A stretch of 64,000 nt of DNA from Isoetes taiwanensis (Eukaryota; Streptophyta; Lycopodiopsida; Isoetales; Isoetaceae): contig JAJEKV010000328.1 of assembly GCA_021234155.1 (NCBI GenBank), positions 1-64,000 of the forward strand, read 5' to 3'. The position numbers and the translations under genes were made by a program. Position 1 is the stretch's first letter. Each line of letters begins with the position of its first letter. Below the pieces are notes generated by a model. That model was given only the letters and a program-made list of their open reading frames with translations. It did not search any database and was not told where the DNA came from. This document shows positions 34,601-47,215 of the stretch, piece by piece.

Positions 34601-35770
34601 CTAATTGGATCATTCCTCAGAAGACGAGCCGAAGCCAATTTCTGGTAGGGCTAAGCCCCTTTGGGCACCTGTGGCCGGATATGGTGAAACTAGGCTTACA
34701 CCCTGGTATACCATTGCATTCGTTCATGTTGGTATTGTTGGGAGGGTGGTCCACCATTGCATCCCTACATGTTGGCATTGTTAGGGGTGGTGGCACGCTT
34801 CCCCGGCCGGTGCCCCGACCATTTGGCGGTGGCGCTCAAGAAAGGGCTTAGGCCTATAAGGTGGAGGGAGCGTCATATCCTTTGGAGTCGGGGGCTACAA
34901 ATATAATTGGATCATCCAAAGAAAGAGCTTCAAATGATCAAGCGTAAAATAGGGGAGCATCAAAGTAACAACGGTGTCGATTTATAAATTTAATGGAGAT
35001 TATTTACACATATTTACATGAATACAAAATTCATAATGTTAAAAACATTGTTCCGGTGAAGCAATCATTGTAAAATAGAAGTAGGGTTTTAATTTAGAAT
35101 ACAAAATCTCAAAGGAAGAAATGTTGAGCAGTGCGGATTCGGCAAAAAGCGATCTTGATTCACTACACAAATCGAACTAAAAGTGGCATCGAAAAGATGA
35201 TTGACTAACACTGAATTCACCTTAATTTGGCTTTGCTAATGGATTTGATCAAAAGCACATCATCATCGTGTTTAGATTTCATAAAGCGATTGCCGATATT
35301 AATAGTATTGATGAAATTACCCATTTTTTGCTAATGAGTGCAATTATTTATTATGTGGTATTTTCTTATTGGGTGCAATATTTATTTGGGATTCAAACTT
35401 AAGCATTAATACCTCTCGGTAACTTAAAAAGCGTGGTGTCGATAATGCGCAATCATAATACTCTAATTAACTATTGAATGTATTCTTTTAAGTTTATTTA
35501 AGCATACAATTTTAAATGTCTGCATGGCATCGTACCTCCTTGTGAAAGCCTCGAGAGGCGCAGCGGATATTGTTGCTTTTATTCAAGAATGGAGTGTGTG
35601 AGGTTAGTTTACGGATGTGACTAGAACTTTCAATCTACTTCCTAGCAATATGTATATATGATTCAAAGTTCGACTAAACGGAGTCTAATATAGCTAGCAA
35701 TGTTGTTGCCGATTAAGCTTAATACTTACGGCTACTAGGTTTTTAAGCTTGATGAAAAGAATGGATCGAT
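34601..35770. other. No clear gene
   Basis: A plus-strand frame to 34,851 has a short internal repeat (two GTTGG(T/C)ATTGTT blocks about 55 bp apart) and Gly/Pro-rich translation without known domains. The remainder is AT-rich and stop-dense. Confidence 0.45.
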
Positions 35771-35775
35771 GAGTC

Positions 35776-38200
35776 GTGGTCCATGGAATAACTGGCGAAG
35801 GCAAATCTCCCTCTGCCTTGATTGTTCTTGACTCTCCACAATCTTCTAATGGAACAACTATATCCCACTGCACTTCTACCTACATAAAAATTACTTCGTG
35901 TCCTGTAAATAGCAAATTAAAGAAATTGCTTAGACAGGTAGAATGTCTTCGACAATACTATAATGGGAATATTGTTTTTGAGTTGCCTTGCCAGTCCACG
36001 AGTAAAACACCAATGGATGGTATGCAACATTCATTGGATCCACATGTATGGACTCATGCAAATAGGGTGACATACCTAGTTTTGATGGGGACGGTCCGAA
36101 TATCATATTGTGATGGACACTTGCAATGCAGAAACATGTCTTGTGATCACTTACTAACAAAAGGGAACCATAATGAGTTGCATTGGAGAGGTTCATTGTA
36201 GAAGAGGCCTGAAGTTGGTGATGTCACTTCATTTTATGGATCTATATGTTGTGAGTACTGCCATATGCCACCAACTTGTGTGGCACGTTGTTTGGTTTCA
36301 ATGTACTATTGCATGCCTAACAGTTCATTTTGGAGAGACCGACGCTAAGAAACCACATGGCCTTAATCTAAGCCGTCCAATGGGCGAAGAGTCAAACAAA
36401 TAAATATGGGTCGTAGATCGGTGAGGAGGGACATTGGGACGACCCATCGATCGGGCGGACGGACCCGGCGCCCGCGGTTTATAATATTAGGATATGTTGT
36501 GAGTACTGCCATATGCCACCAACTTATGTGGCACGTTGTTTGGTTTCAATGTACTATTGCATGCCCTAACGGGACTACGGAGACAAGGATGCATAATACA
36601 TGCTGGGGGAGCACACTCACCTGTTAAAAAGCGAGAATCTTGAGGTCAAGTAGTTCATGGATTTTTGAGTCTCCGGACATATCACGTCATCGTAGTCGTG
36701 GACCAAGACATACCCAAAATGAATTGACCATGGAGGAAATTTTTTGCTTTCTTTTAGGAGTTCTTCAAAAAGCGAGATAGTGTTGAGATGATGAATCAAG
36801 ATCAAATAAATGAGTTGTTGATAAGGTTGGAACCACTATGCAATCAAGAAAGGTATGGTAGCTTACTGCTCTTTCAACCTATATTACTAAAATATTACTA
36901 AACTATTTACATGTATACACAATGCTTGTGCTTATTTAGATTGAAGAGGTGGATTGATGATGCAAGAAAAAGAAACATGCAAGTGTTCAGATGACATTTC
37001 GGGATTATTAGAATTAAAGAAAAGAAGCAAGTATGAATACTTTCATGGGTCCAAATTCCCTTATCAACTTCATGATCCATATAATGAACGTTGCTATATT
37101 TTTAAAATGTCCACAACTGACCTGGATCAGAAGTAGATTTGGTTAATAGAACGAGACCAAGCGGTGATCTTGCAAACAATTGGGTTCATTTTGATCATGT
37201 CAGGCGTATTCATGGGTGGACAACATTAGCGTGTCATGTGTATGATCATAAGTAAGTTGATTGTAGAGTAAATTAAGTACACGCTAGGCTTCACTTTTTA
37301 ATCTGAGCTCTGTTATGTGCATAATTCAAGCATTGTTAAACTTGCAATTTGTGACATGAAGACAAAAGACACAGAGGCCCAAAAGAAGTTTTGGAGAAAA
37401 CTCAATAAAGTTATGATATCTAAAGGTCTCCAAAAAGCTGAGTTCTTTGGGTTTATGGCAGATGAGGCGCAATCAAATTGGCTAGCAGTTCCAGATGTTT
37501 TTTTTAATGGGAAGGCTAACACTGAGAAAGAACGTTCTTGCTATTTCCATTTTGAGCAGTGCATGCAACGACATACAAAAAGACACCTCCCAAAAGAACA
37601 TTGGAATGGCCATAAGGAGTTTGTGCGAGAATGTGGCATCAATCTGCAATTGAAGAGGAGGCAAATAAAACATACAAGGAAATAATGGATTGGTGGGTGG
37701 GCAAAACTAAAGATAACCATATCAAAGTGTTGAGTTCTTGGCTATCATGGTGGCACCACAGAGTTAGCAGATGGGGTAAGTTTATGGTCAACAAGCAGGA
37801 ATGGCAAGAAGCAATACACATTCCTCAAACAAACTTATCGAAGACTAAGCATGGCAGTTGGTTAGCGAGGCTCGGGGAAATAAGAACAATTTCTCCCTGT
37901 ATGATGCCTCCTTATTTGACCTCACATAGGTCATTATTCAAAGTACTAAATATAAATCATTTCTAGACTACAACTATTGGGGAACAGGTCCAGGTATGTT
38001 AAAATGTTTTTATGACCGCGCAACATCGTAAAGCTAATGTGGTGCAAAGGCAAAAAGGTGGCCCGACGTTATAAATTTGGAGGTCGAGTTGGCGGGCATT
38101 GAAGAACATGACAATGGTGCGGGAGGTAACTTAAAGACTGTTTATAAAAGGCAACGTTCCATAGATATGATTGATCTTCTGGAGAATGGGACACCGCCGT
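35776..38200 (+). pseudogene. Transposase-like gene remnant (DDE-type suspected), with Cys-rich N-terminal region
   Basis: In successive plus-strand frames there is a Cys/His-rich N-terminal part: DGHLQCRNMSCDHLL at about 36,111-36,155, then ICCEYCHMPPTCVARCLVSM at about 36,244-36,303. The central part at 37,317-37,685 has VKLAICDMKTKDTEAQKKFW, AEFFGFMADEAQSNWLAV, and SCYFHFEQCMQRHTKRHLP. Then come IMDWWVGKT and LSWWHHRVSRWGKFM (to about 37,790). GFMAD-AQ-NW followed by CxFH---H reads like a transposase catalytic region. I recall this type from repeat proteins of bryophyte and algal genomes, but cannot name the superfamily. At least one intron or frameshift lies between 36.6 and 37.3 kb. There are many stops and no terminal repeats were found. 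Confidence 0.5.
36244..36566 (+). repeat. 75-bp direct repeat, two copies 248 bp apart
   Basis: Nearly identical copies (36,244-36,318 and 36,492-36,566) start ATATGTTGTGAGTACTGCC and end TACTATTGCATGCC. They encode the CEYCHMPPTCVARC segment of the transposase-like remnant, so part of its Cys-rich module is duplicated. The sequence between the copies is GC-rich (CGGGCGGACGGACCCGG) and unlike its AT-rich surroundings. Confidence 0.85.
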
Positions 38201-41200
38201 CACGATAAACATGTTACAAATGTCAGCGAGTTCGCAAGGATGATCTGTGTGGTGAAGACACTTTTAGTGATTCTTTGGAGGAGAAGATAGTACATAGGTC
38301 TATATGGGCTATCTGGAAGAATAGAGGCAAACGGTGATGGGTTCGATGTAGAGGCGAAAGTCGAGGAAAATGGGAGGAAATTTAACAATCCCATTAATGA
38401 CGGCATACTTCCTACAACTGCTCCTAGTTTTTTTGGAGTTAGAGAATTCAGAAACCATCAAGTCTTTCAGATGATGTGGTTTTGTCCCAGTACTGTTGAA
38501 TGCACATGGTATCCAGATAAGTCATTAGTATACTCTCCACAGAGACGCCATTATAGCCTGTTGCTAAAGATACCGATTTAACCAAAGAGGAGATTGAGAA
38601 ACTTGGAGCTGCAGGTTTTTTACTAGATGGGAAATCCCGTTAGGGCTTAAGCGCAGCTATTCTTGCATCTATCAATGCGCAAGCACATAGATCAGCAATG
38701 CCATGTCCGTAAGCTCTACGAAGAGTCGCACAAAAATGACAAGAAAAGGGAAGGTTGTTAATTACGCAAAAGTACTGCAGTACATATCATAGGATTCTAC
38801 TCCAATCCACACATACTAGAGCGCTTTAGATCATTTACATAGGTCAATTCGAAGCAACAGGATAGGGTAGCTAATCCTTCCACATAGTTAACTTCTCATG
38901 GATAAATTTTACTTTCAACACATCTTCCAAGACTGCGTTGATCGGAGTACATCTAGATGGTTCAGACATTTATTCCCTACCAAATCTCACGATCCTTTGC
39001 ATAGACCATTTCAATGGTCCCATCATGTTGCATGCATATTTTAATCACATTAGGTTAACAATATCTACTTCTGAAGTACCACCTTAGGGTACTTGATCAA
39101 ACTTTACTAGAACCAAGTGTACTACCTAGCAATCTTGAGCAATGTGACTCATGCTCTCACAATTACAGAATGGTTCCATGTAAGTAAGCTTGTGGCAATC
39201 ATAGTATGCAACTATCCTTGGCTTTCATAGTCGGCACATTGCACTCAACTCAAGCAACAACTTAGCAAACTTGACCCATAGCTTCCCATATCTAGTATAG
39301 GATTTTTGCATTGCATATGAAAATGAAGTTGACCCTTTCGGCAAAACCACTTTTATACAAGAGAAGATTCGATTACCCGATCCGAGACATGGTCACCTTG
39401 CCCTTTAGTCAACCTTCTCCTAAGCCTTAATAATCCTTCAAATAAGAATTATATCACAATTCAAGACACAATTCAAGAAACTCTATGCTTATAGAGATTT
39501 CTATGGTCATCTGTATATTATCTTCTAGATAATATGCAATTCGATTCATGAACTTCTAATCATAAGTTCTCAACTCATGGTCACATAATCTCACCTAGCT
39601 ACACTTAGATTGAGATTACTTAGGCAACCTTTTGACCTTGGCAAAGCCAATAGTCCTTCAAGCTCACTCATAAACATCGGCTTTATTAGCAATCCTTATT
39701 TGAAGTCCCAACCCTTGAAGCGTTGTACCAACAACAGACTTTTTTGACCATGCCAATAGCTTTCAAATGAGTTTAATCCATTCAATTCTTGACCCTAAGT
39801 CAAAAATTTCATGAATGTAGTCAAAGATTTTCGCAATCCCAAGACACTCTTAGGTTGAATTCAATCTTTCACAATGCGCTCATTACGGATGTCATAAAAT
39901 CTTTCCTCCCTCGGGAGAAATTGAGCCATTCAAGCAAACCCTTGCTTAGAAACACACTTATTTGTGTATTTATAGAACAATATATAAAATTCGAGAGATT
40001 TGTAGAAGTGCATATTACATCTCAGAATGTGCATATCACATCTTCAAGTGCAATTGGGTAACCATTCTCCCTCGCCTAGGGAAAGAAGTCGACACATGCA
40101 CCCTAATTGAATTGCCATAATGAACTCTAATTGTCTAAGCCGACACTTCATTGTACGAGAATCCATTACGGATACATCACTATGGTTTAAAAGCAATATC
40201 GGCATGTTGCTCATAATTATTCAAGCATTGCTTGAATCTTTTGAACAAAATATCTTGGTTCAACCATTGTAATAAAAGCCCACATAGTATTACACAATAC
40301 CTTGCACATTTGTGCACAATAAATAGTAGAATAGGTGGTTTATAATATATTAACCCCAATGCCTAGACACATTATCGGTCCGTTTTGTTCAACTTTAAGC
40401 CCGGCTTAAATCAGCGCTATGTACCTTTTCAATGTGTAAAACATAATAACATGTTATCTTATGTTCTTTTGGGGAAGAACCATGAGTAGTCTCATAACAA
40501 GTTGATCTCTACGACCTGATATGTCGTGGTTACCTAACCTATTCCAAAGTTATGGAACATAACATTAACTTATATATAAATAGAGTGCCCATACACCCTA
40601 TTTATATGCTTTACCTAGCGAAAAGTAACCCAAGCGATGATTTTCTTGATGCCACAATCTTTTTGATTGCATCAATTCATCAAGTAATTAGCCTAGGCTT
40701 AGGACGAAGTCCGGCCTGGATTCTCCCAATAGTGCACCTAGTGCAACACACAATAGAACCTTCAATCTCGACTCCCGGTAGGAAGGAACTATAGACAAAT
40801 TAAAGGTCTATCTTGTCGGATCCCCACATAGCATAAAGTCCTCCGGGTCAAACTCAAGAATGTCCACAAAGCCTTTGTGGATAATGTGAGAATGGTTCCA
40901 CATTCTTAAGTAGCTTCAATGGTTTTTATGCTCAATTGATGGACTTATCCATCTCTTAACATCCCGGATGTTAAGCTCACGAATATCGAGGTATCAATAT
41001 GGTGGCGTCAATTGCACAAACATATATCCATACAGACGAGTCATTGCAATCGTTACCAAGTATGGTCACTTGACCTCTTATCATGGTAGATACCACATGT
41101 TTGGACTTAGCCCTCACCATGGAATCCTGGTTCCACCATGTGTATAACTGTTCAAGACTTCCGGGGTCCTAATGGAAGCTCGCCTTCCAAAATACAATAT

Positions 41201-42880
41201 TTAAAGCTGCTAAGTCCTAACACGTACTAGACCCCAAAACTCCCATGGAATTAGAGCCCTAGCACCCGTGGGAACCGGTATGAAGTCCACCTCAACAATT
41301 CTCAATATTGTGAACTTGTAGTACAGACCTAGGTGGGTGCTCTATTGACTCCTCGAGTCAATAATAACATAGTCATCACCAATTCCTGCAAGGGATTTGG
41401 TTAAGCCCTAACATGCAACCTTATGCCCGCGATCTTTGCAATAACCTAGTAAAGAGAAGCACAATACCAGTTTGCATAAAAGGCACTCCATGTCCTTTTA
41501 TATTGCTAGCCTTGCTAGCAAGCCTGGACAATGGTCCTATGTTATCAACTTATACTAAGATATTGGTAACATGTAGACCAATTTGCATTACCCATCTTGC
41601 TAACAAGTGCCCCTAACCTTGTTAATTACTAGTCTAACTAGTAAAAGAGGTATTGGGTCCAAAGGTTATCAAGTTAATAATTTAATATAAGTTTTATATA
41701 AGAATCCAAATCAATCATCATGAACTAAATTCATGATGTCAGTAATAATTCCTTGAATTAAATTCAAGCAAGCATGATCTTAGATCATGACAAGATATAT
41801 ATAAGCAATGAGCTTTTATATACACCTTCCTAGTATTCACTTTTTTAGGTATTTCAAGACCATGCTCTTCATGATCCTTATGATCACTAGGTCACGGTTA
41901 AGTTGCTAACGCCTCCTTACAAAGTACGCAGCTTAATCTGAATGCCTGGCTTTAACGGGGAAGTGACAATATAGAGTTGCGATGTTACCCGCGGTATGGA
42001 TGATAATTTCAACATCACGGGGTATACATGTTGATCACAATATTACCATGGTATAAGCGGTAATTACAATTTCACCATATACGTAGCATAAGTAACACAT
42101 ATTGCCATGCCATAGAGGATCCTAGCGGAAGATTACGCAACTTAGCTCACGATACCAAATTATTCTGACCTACAAAAGTTAGGATCGATTGTGCTACCAG
42201 AATTCCCGAGTTCCCCTCAACTTGAGTTCCACAACTCCCCCACACACCGTAACTAACCCCCAAGATTGGCTTGAAGCCCGGCTTCGTGGTTCTTAACTCA
42301 AGAAGTACTCACGCTCTTTGCGTGTTTGCTCAACAAAGAGAATAATTACACAATCAATGGGAAAATCTCCAAAATCAACAAGCTATGAAGCAACCCCCCA
42401 AAGCAACTAGATTGATTCAGATCAATCTTAAAGGGAAAGCACACAACATGATATAAGAGTTCAAGAGGAATTGATCTCCAAAGGGAACCCGAAAAGCTTT
42501 GCTCAAGAAAAGGCATCCTTTCCAAAACGTCCTTCTTTCCTTTATATCGGCTGCTATGGCTAAGATTAGGAAAATAGAAGCCCTATCCTTTTTCCCGGCT
42601 CCAAATCCCCTATCGATAGATCATCTACGAGATCAAATTCCTGGTCCGGTGTCTTGGTAAGGAGAGGGGATTTTCCCCTTTGGATAATACCAAAGTCCAT
42701 TACCTTTTTGTTGTAAAGTCTTACGACGCTACATACCCGCGAATCACTAAATTACAGCGGCGATTGTGCAGCATCCAATGTATTCTCGATGCCTCTAGCG
42801 GATGTTGATGCAATGACTATTACATGGAAGTGTTGAAATTATAGAGGGAGGATGAACTAGGCATAGATCTCACATTAGGA
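38201..42880. other. Long stretch without recognisable genes
   Basis: The start (38.2-38.7 kb) may be the tail of the transposase-like remnant (TKEEIEKLGAAGFLLDGKS near 38,590). Beyond that both strands show only short frames. At 42,145-42,157 the minus strand reads TTGGTATCGTGAGC, close to the tRNA-iMet primer site. The stretch could be the LTR and leader of an unrecognised minus-strand retroelement, but no paired repeat was found. Confidence 0.35.
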
Positions 42881-45000
42881 TCATTATCGTTAGAAGAAGC
42901 TGGAGGTGCCTTGGTTGCATGAGAATAAAGAATGTTCTAAAATGACAATTTGACCGGATATTTCCTTAGCAAGCTTAGTCATGGCGCGGTCGGGCTTTTC
43001 TTCAATGCTCCCATGGAAAGGATGTAGTCCGCTCCTCATCGCCACCATATGTTGAACCTCAATGCATGTTAGATGTTCTCTGCTATCATCTTTTGCCCGG
43101 CCTTTGTCCGAAGTTTGCATTGGACAATGTTTGTCTCGTTGGAGCGAGATGCAAATGTCCTGCAATGCACTGCATTTTAAATGAATGTCTTTATCAAAAT
43201 GACTTTGTAGCTATTATCTTTGTTCATGGATCTTCAAGACTTGAAGGGATGATGATCAACCTCTAACCCTTTGCTTTGAATGAGGTGTTGATGTGTCGAC
43301 AAAGGGATTACTAGGCACCACCGAAGGGTCCCTTAACTGGCGCAAAGGAATAGAAGGAGCCATAAGCCTCCGGAGGCCGAAATGGAGCCGAGTTACAATA
43401 GCAATTAGCGGCCAAACCCCCACAATATGCACACCAAAGACCATAAAGTAAGCTTTCCAAGCGCGCAAAGAACACTCCGATCCGAGTTTGGATGTTTGGA
43501 TATGAGGGAAAGCGGTATCAAGCGCAAACTCCTTAAGAGGGCCGGCGTTGAACATCGCCGAGAAACCCTTACAATCTATACATCATTGGAAAGATGATGG
43601 TGTAAAATTTTAATGCACTAAAACACCCTAATCGACTTGGATGCTCGGATATGAGCAAAAGGTACTATCGATGCATGAACTTTTTCGTAGGCACTAGAGA
43701 GAAAATCATAAGCACGGAATAGCATCATCGAGAGTTGCTAAATAGAGAGAGAACATGTATAGAAACATATAGAGTTAAATTAGATCTCAAAACATCATGA
43801 GTATACATGGTATGATTTTAATCACGAGAAGGAGTGCACGCCCATTCTAGCAGGCACCTAAAATAGAAGGTTCTTAATCATTTCGACTTTTCACTTAAGA
43901 TATCAATAATTTCCCACTATCATTGCTAAAATCCAATACTCATATACAGGAAACCAACTCAAACTTCAAGATATGGCTTCCCTTCAATAAAACTTTCCGC
44001 CATTGAGTGAATTATTCATCTATAAAAAACATACCTTCTAATCTAAATAATTGAAATGAAATGAAATGACATGGCCACGACATTTATAAACTTTCTATAG
44101 AGCTCCAACTTCACATAGTGCTTCCTATTTATGAAATTTATATCAAACAACGTTATATCACCACATGCCCCAATGCGGGGTTCTATGGGATAATCGGATG
44201 ATTAGACAAAGAAGGTTGAGAGACATGGACAAAGATATATTGGAATCCCTCTTTCGCAATCAAATCTTGCTTTTGTGATGAATCAGAACCATAGACCAGA
44301 TTATCAACACCAATATTGAATCATTAAAAAAATACTTGAATAGGACATGCAAGAATAAAAATCAAAACGTAAACAACTCTCAAGCATGATCGAAACCCTA
44401 TGGAGAGTACAGCAGACAATAAATAAAATGCACATCGAGGATATGATAGAAGCAAGACAACCTCCATGTCCTTGCATCATTAAGAAGGTTCACCAACATA
44501 TCCTTCAACATAAATTCTGTTCCTAAGCTTGTGAAAGAAATACTTACTTTCCAAACAAACAAAGAGAGTCATAAAAAGCCTTGGATGTTTCATTTTTTGT
44601 CCTTGAAAAGCTCCATACCTAATGCCACAAATTCGTTGGTCACTATTATTATCCAATAACCATCTAAGCTCCCAATCAAAGTTGGGGTAGCTGTAATGTC
44701 AAATAGCTTCTAGATGTTCTCGGATGCCTTCTATCGGGCATGCAAAAACTTTGATCATCCGTGGCACGTAGAATAAGGAAATAAGAAATCCCCAAATTCT
44801 CCAAGCGGGGATGAGTAACCCAAAATCGCGTATTTTCAAATTGTAGAAAACCTTGGACCTAATTTTTTGGAATACCAATTTTTTTTTCAGATAATCAACA
44901 AAAAAGATTTCCAAAATTTTCCTCCAGACCAGATAATCCCAAATTAACAATATTGATAATGATAATGTCACTACCATATAAGAAGAAATTGCAAATCATC
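42881..45000. other. No confident gene
   Basis: Minus-strand frames at 42,890-43,165 (91 codons), 43,256-43,555 (99 codons) and 44,699-44,977 (92 codons; hydrophobic and Lys/Arg-rich) show no family I recognise. The remainder is AT-rich. Confidence 0.4.
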
Positions 45001-45039
45001 ATTTTTCATTGGTGCCATGTGGACATTCCGTCATGCCTT

Positions 45040-45155
45040 CGTCATTTGCCCTTCCCTGGGAGTGAATAAGGCATGCAAAGCGGTCATTTGCCTTCTCTAC
45101 ATAGTGGTCATTTGCCCTTCCCTATGCCCGTTCTTAGGGAAGTGAATAAAACTTG
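45040..45155. repeat. Short direct repeats upstream of RPL3
   Basis: GTCATTTGCC occurs three times at about 45,040, 45,084 and 45,108. The first and third continue CTTCCCT. The flanking GGGAGTGAATAA and GGGAAGTGAATAA also repeat, and the TTCCCT/AGGGAA pair can form a small hairpin at about 45,118-45,141. It lies about 230 bp before the RPL3 start codon. Confidence 0.6.
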
Positions 45156-45244
45156 CATTTTTACTTAGAGCGACTCTTAGAAACTAGATGGATCTTGCAA
45201 GAGCTATGCCACTCTTGACCTTGCAAGACATTGCATGTTGTAGG

Positions 45245-45376
45245 ATAGGTTAAAGCTTTTTTTTTTGGCGGAGAAAATTTTTTAAAATTAGGGCTAGGGC
45301 GTGCCAAAAAGGTTTTATCAAAACCCTCGATTTACAAGGGCGGCGTCTCCGACGCCTAAGCTTAACCGGGAGCGCC
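45245..45376 (+). promoter_or_regulatory. RPL3 upstream/5' leader region
   Basis: A T10 run at about 45,257-45,266, TTAGGGCTAGGGCG at about 45,287-45,300 and AAACCCTCG at about 45,321-45,329 resemble degenerate telobox elements, which are common in plant ribosomal protein gene promoters. No certain TATA box is visible. The leader assignment rests on its position before the ATG. Confidence 0.3.
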
Positions 45377-46936
45377 ATGAGTCACCGGAAGTTCGAGCAC
45401 CCCAGACATGGCTCCCTGGGTTTTCTGCCTCGCAAGCGTGCTCGCAGGCATCGTGGAAAGGGTACCGTTTTTGTTTCTTCATTCCAGTCGATAATTACTT
45501 TTCCTTCGATCTTCGTTTTCCTTATGTCTGGCGTTTGTCTGAAATGAGGATCTGATATTTAGGTTGAAGGGCATTGCGTTTGTTCTTAAAATTTCTGATT
45601 TGCAGTAAAATCTTTTCCCAAGGACGACCCCAAGAAGAGATGCCACTTGACAGCTTTTGCGGTTACAAGGCTGGAATGACTCACATCGTTAGGGAGGTTG
45701 AAGCCCGGATCTAGTAAGTCATCTAACCTTTTATTTCCCATCCGTTTTGGTTGTGGGAGGCATGTCTGTAATATTGTGTTTGTACTGGCTTGAATTATGA
45801 CCTATGAGCTGATATTGTAAATTTCTGAACTGTATGCGGATAGTTATTTTCTGTCCTGAATTTCAGAGCTTCACAAGAAGGAAACATGTGTGAGGCTGTC
45901 ACCATAGTTGAGACACCACCCATGATTATTGTTGGTGTTGTGGGCTATATCAAGACACCTCGTGGTTTGAGGTCATTGAACACAATCTGGGCTCAGCATC
46001 TGGGCGACGAAGTTAAGCGTCGCTTCTATAAGAAGGTGGTACAGGGCTAAGAAGAAGGCCTTCACTAAGTACTGCAAAAGTATGAGACCGGCGACGGTAA
46101 GCAGGATATTGAACATCAACTGGAAAGAATGAAAAAGTATGCCAGTGTTGTCCGTGTTCTTGCACACACTCAGGTACTAATATCATAACAAGTTTTACAT
46201 CGAGGACATGTTAGTAGCATGTCATGTAAAATCAACAACTTTGATTTTTTTTATTTTTCGAATACGCAAGCTGAAAGGAATAAAAGCAGAAGAAGGCACA
46301 TTTGATGGAAATACAAGTGAGCGGAGGAGCGATCTCAGAGAAGGTAGATTTTGCCTACAAGTATTTTGAAAAGGCTATCCCTATAGATGCAGTATTCCAG
46401 AAGGATGAAATGATAGACATAATTGGGAGTTACGAAGGGTCATGTTATGAGGGAGTGGTCACCCAGGTGGGGTGTTACAGCGTCTACCCAGGAGGAAGAC
46501 ACACAGGGGTCTGAGAAAGGTAGCCTGTATTGGTGCATGGCATCCTGCAAGGGTCTCATTCACTGTGGCAAGGGCGGTCAGAATGGGGTATCATCATAGA
46601 ACAGAAATGAATAAGAAAATCTACAAGATTGGGAAGGCAAATGACGAATCTCATAAAGCAGCAACAGATTTCGATCGCACAGATAAAGATATCAGTCCAA
46701 TGGGTGGTTTCCCTCGATATGGTATTGTCAAGGATGATTATCTTATGATCAAGGGTTGCTGTGTTGGTCCCAAAAAACGTGTGATCACTCTGAGACAATC
46801 CTTGTGGGCACAAACTTCTCGTAATGCTCTTGAGGATATCAAATTGAAGTTCATAGACACCTCTTCTAAGTTTGGACATGGTCGGTTCCAAACCAGTGTT
46901 GAGAAGGCAAAGGTTTTTGGTAGGGTGAAAGCATAA
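45377..46936 (+). CDS. RPL3: Cytosolic 60S ribosomal protein L3 (uL3), four exons, with indels
   Basis: uL3 is a core 60S protein that helps shape the peptidyl-transferase centre. Exon 1 (45,377-45,461) encodes [20 protein letters not shown]. Exon 2 (45,606 to about 45,715) encodes [11 protein letters not shown], then [14 protein letters not shown]. Exon 3 (about 45,868-46,172) encodes [41 protein letters not shown] and [14 protein letters not shown]. Exon 4 (about 46,262-46,936) encodes [74 protein letters not shown] and FGHGRFQ, ending GRVKA. Splice sites at exon 1/2 restore the GTA valine codon. About ten 1-2 bp indels break the frame although residues are conserved and introns retained. 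It is either a very recent pseudogene or a real gene with assembly errors. Confidence 0.88.
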
Positions 46937-47215
46937 GCATATTATGTCATTGGTGGTTGTATGGCACAATTGAGCAATTACATGGTTTAATGAGGTTTCA
47001 TTTTTCTTTGTTTGTTCAAAATGATTTTTAAAGCAAAATTACAGCAAATGGCACTACATCATATGTATGGTGAAAGCATAAGCATATTATGTCATTGGTG
47101 GTTGTATGGCACAATTGAGCAATTACATGGTTTAATGAGATTTCATTTTTGTTTGTTTGTTCAAAATGATTTTTAAAGCAAAATTACAGCAAATGGCACT
47201 ACATCATATGTATGG
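46926..47215 (+). repeat. Tandem duplication of about 145 bp spanning the RPL3 stop codon and 3' UTR
   Basis: TGAAAGCATAAGCATATTAT at 46,926 recurs at 47,071, and the two 145-bp copies are nearly identical to their ends (GCACTACATCATATGTATGG). The first copy carries the RPL3 stop codon. The duplication is recent, as only one or two differences are visible. Confidence 0.92.

Noticed and set aside
45377-46936. Processed (retrotransposed) RPL3 pseudogene
   Set aside because: Introns with proper GT-AG borders separate the exons, so it is not a retrocopy.
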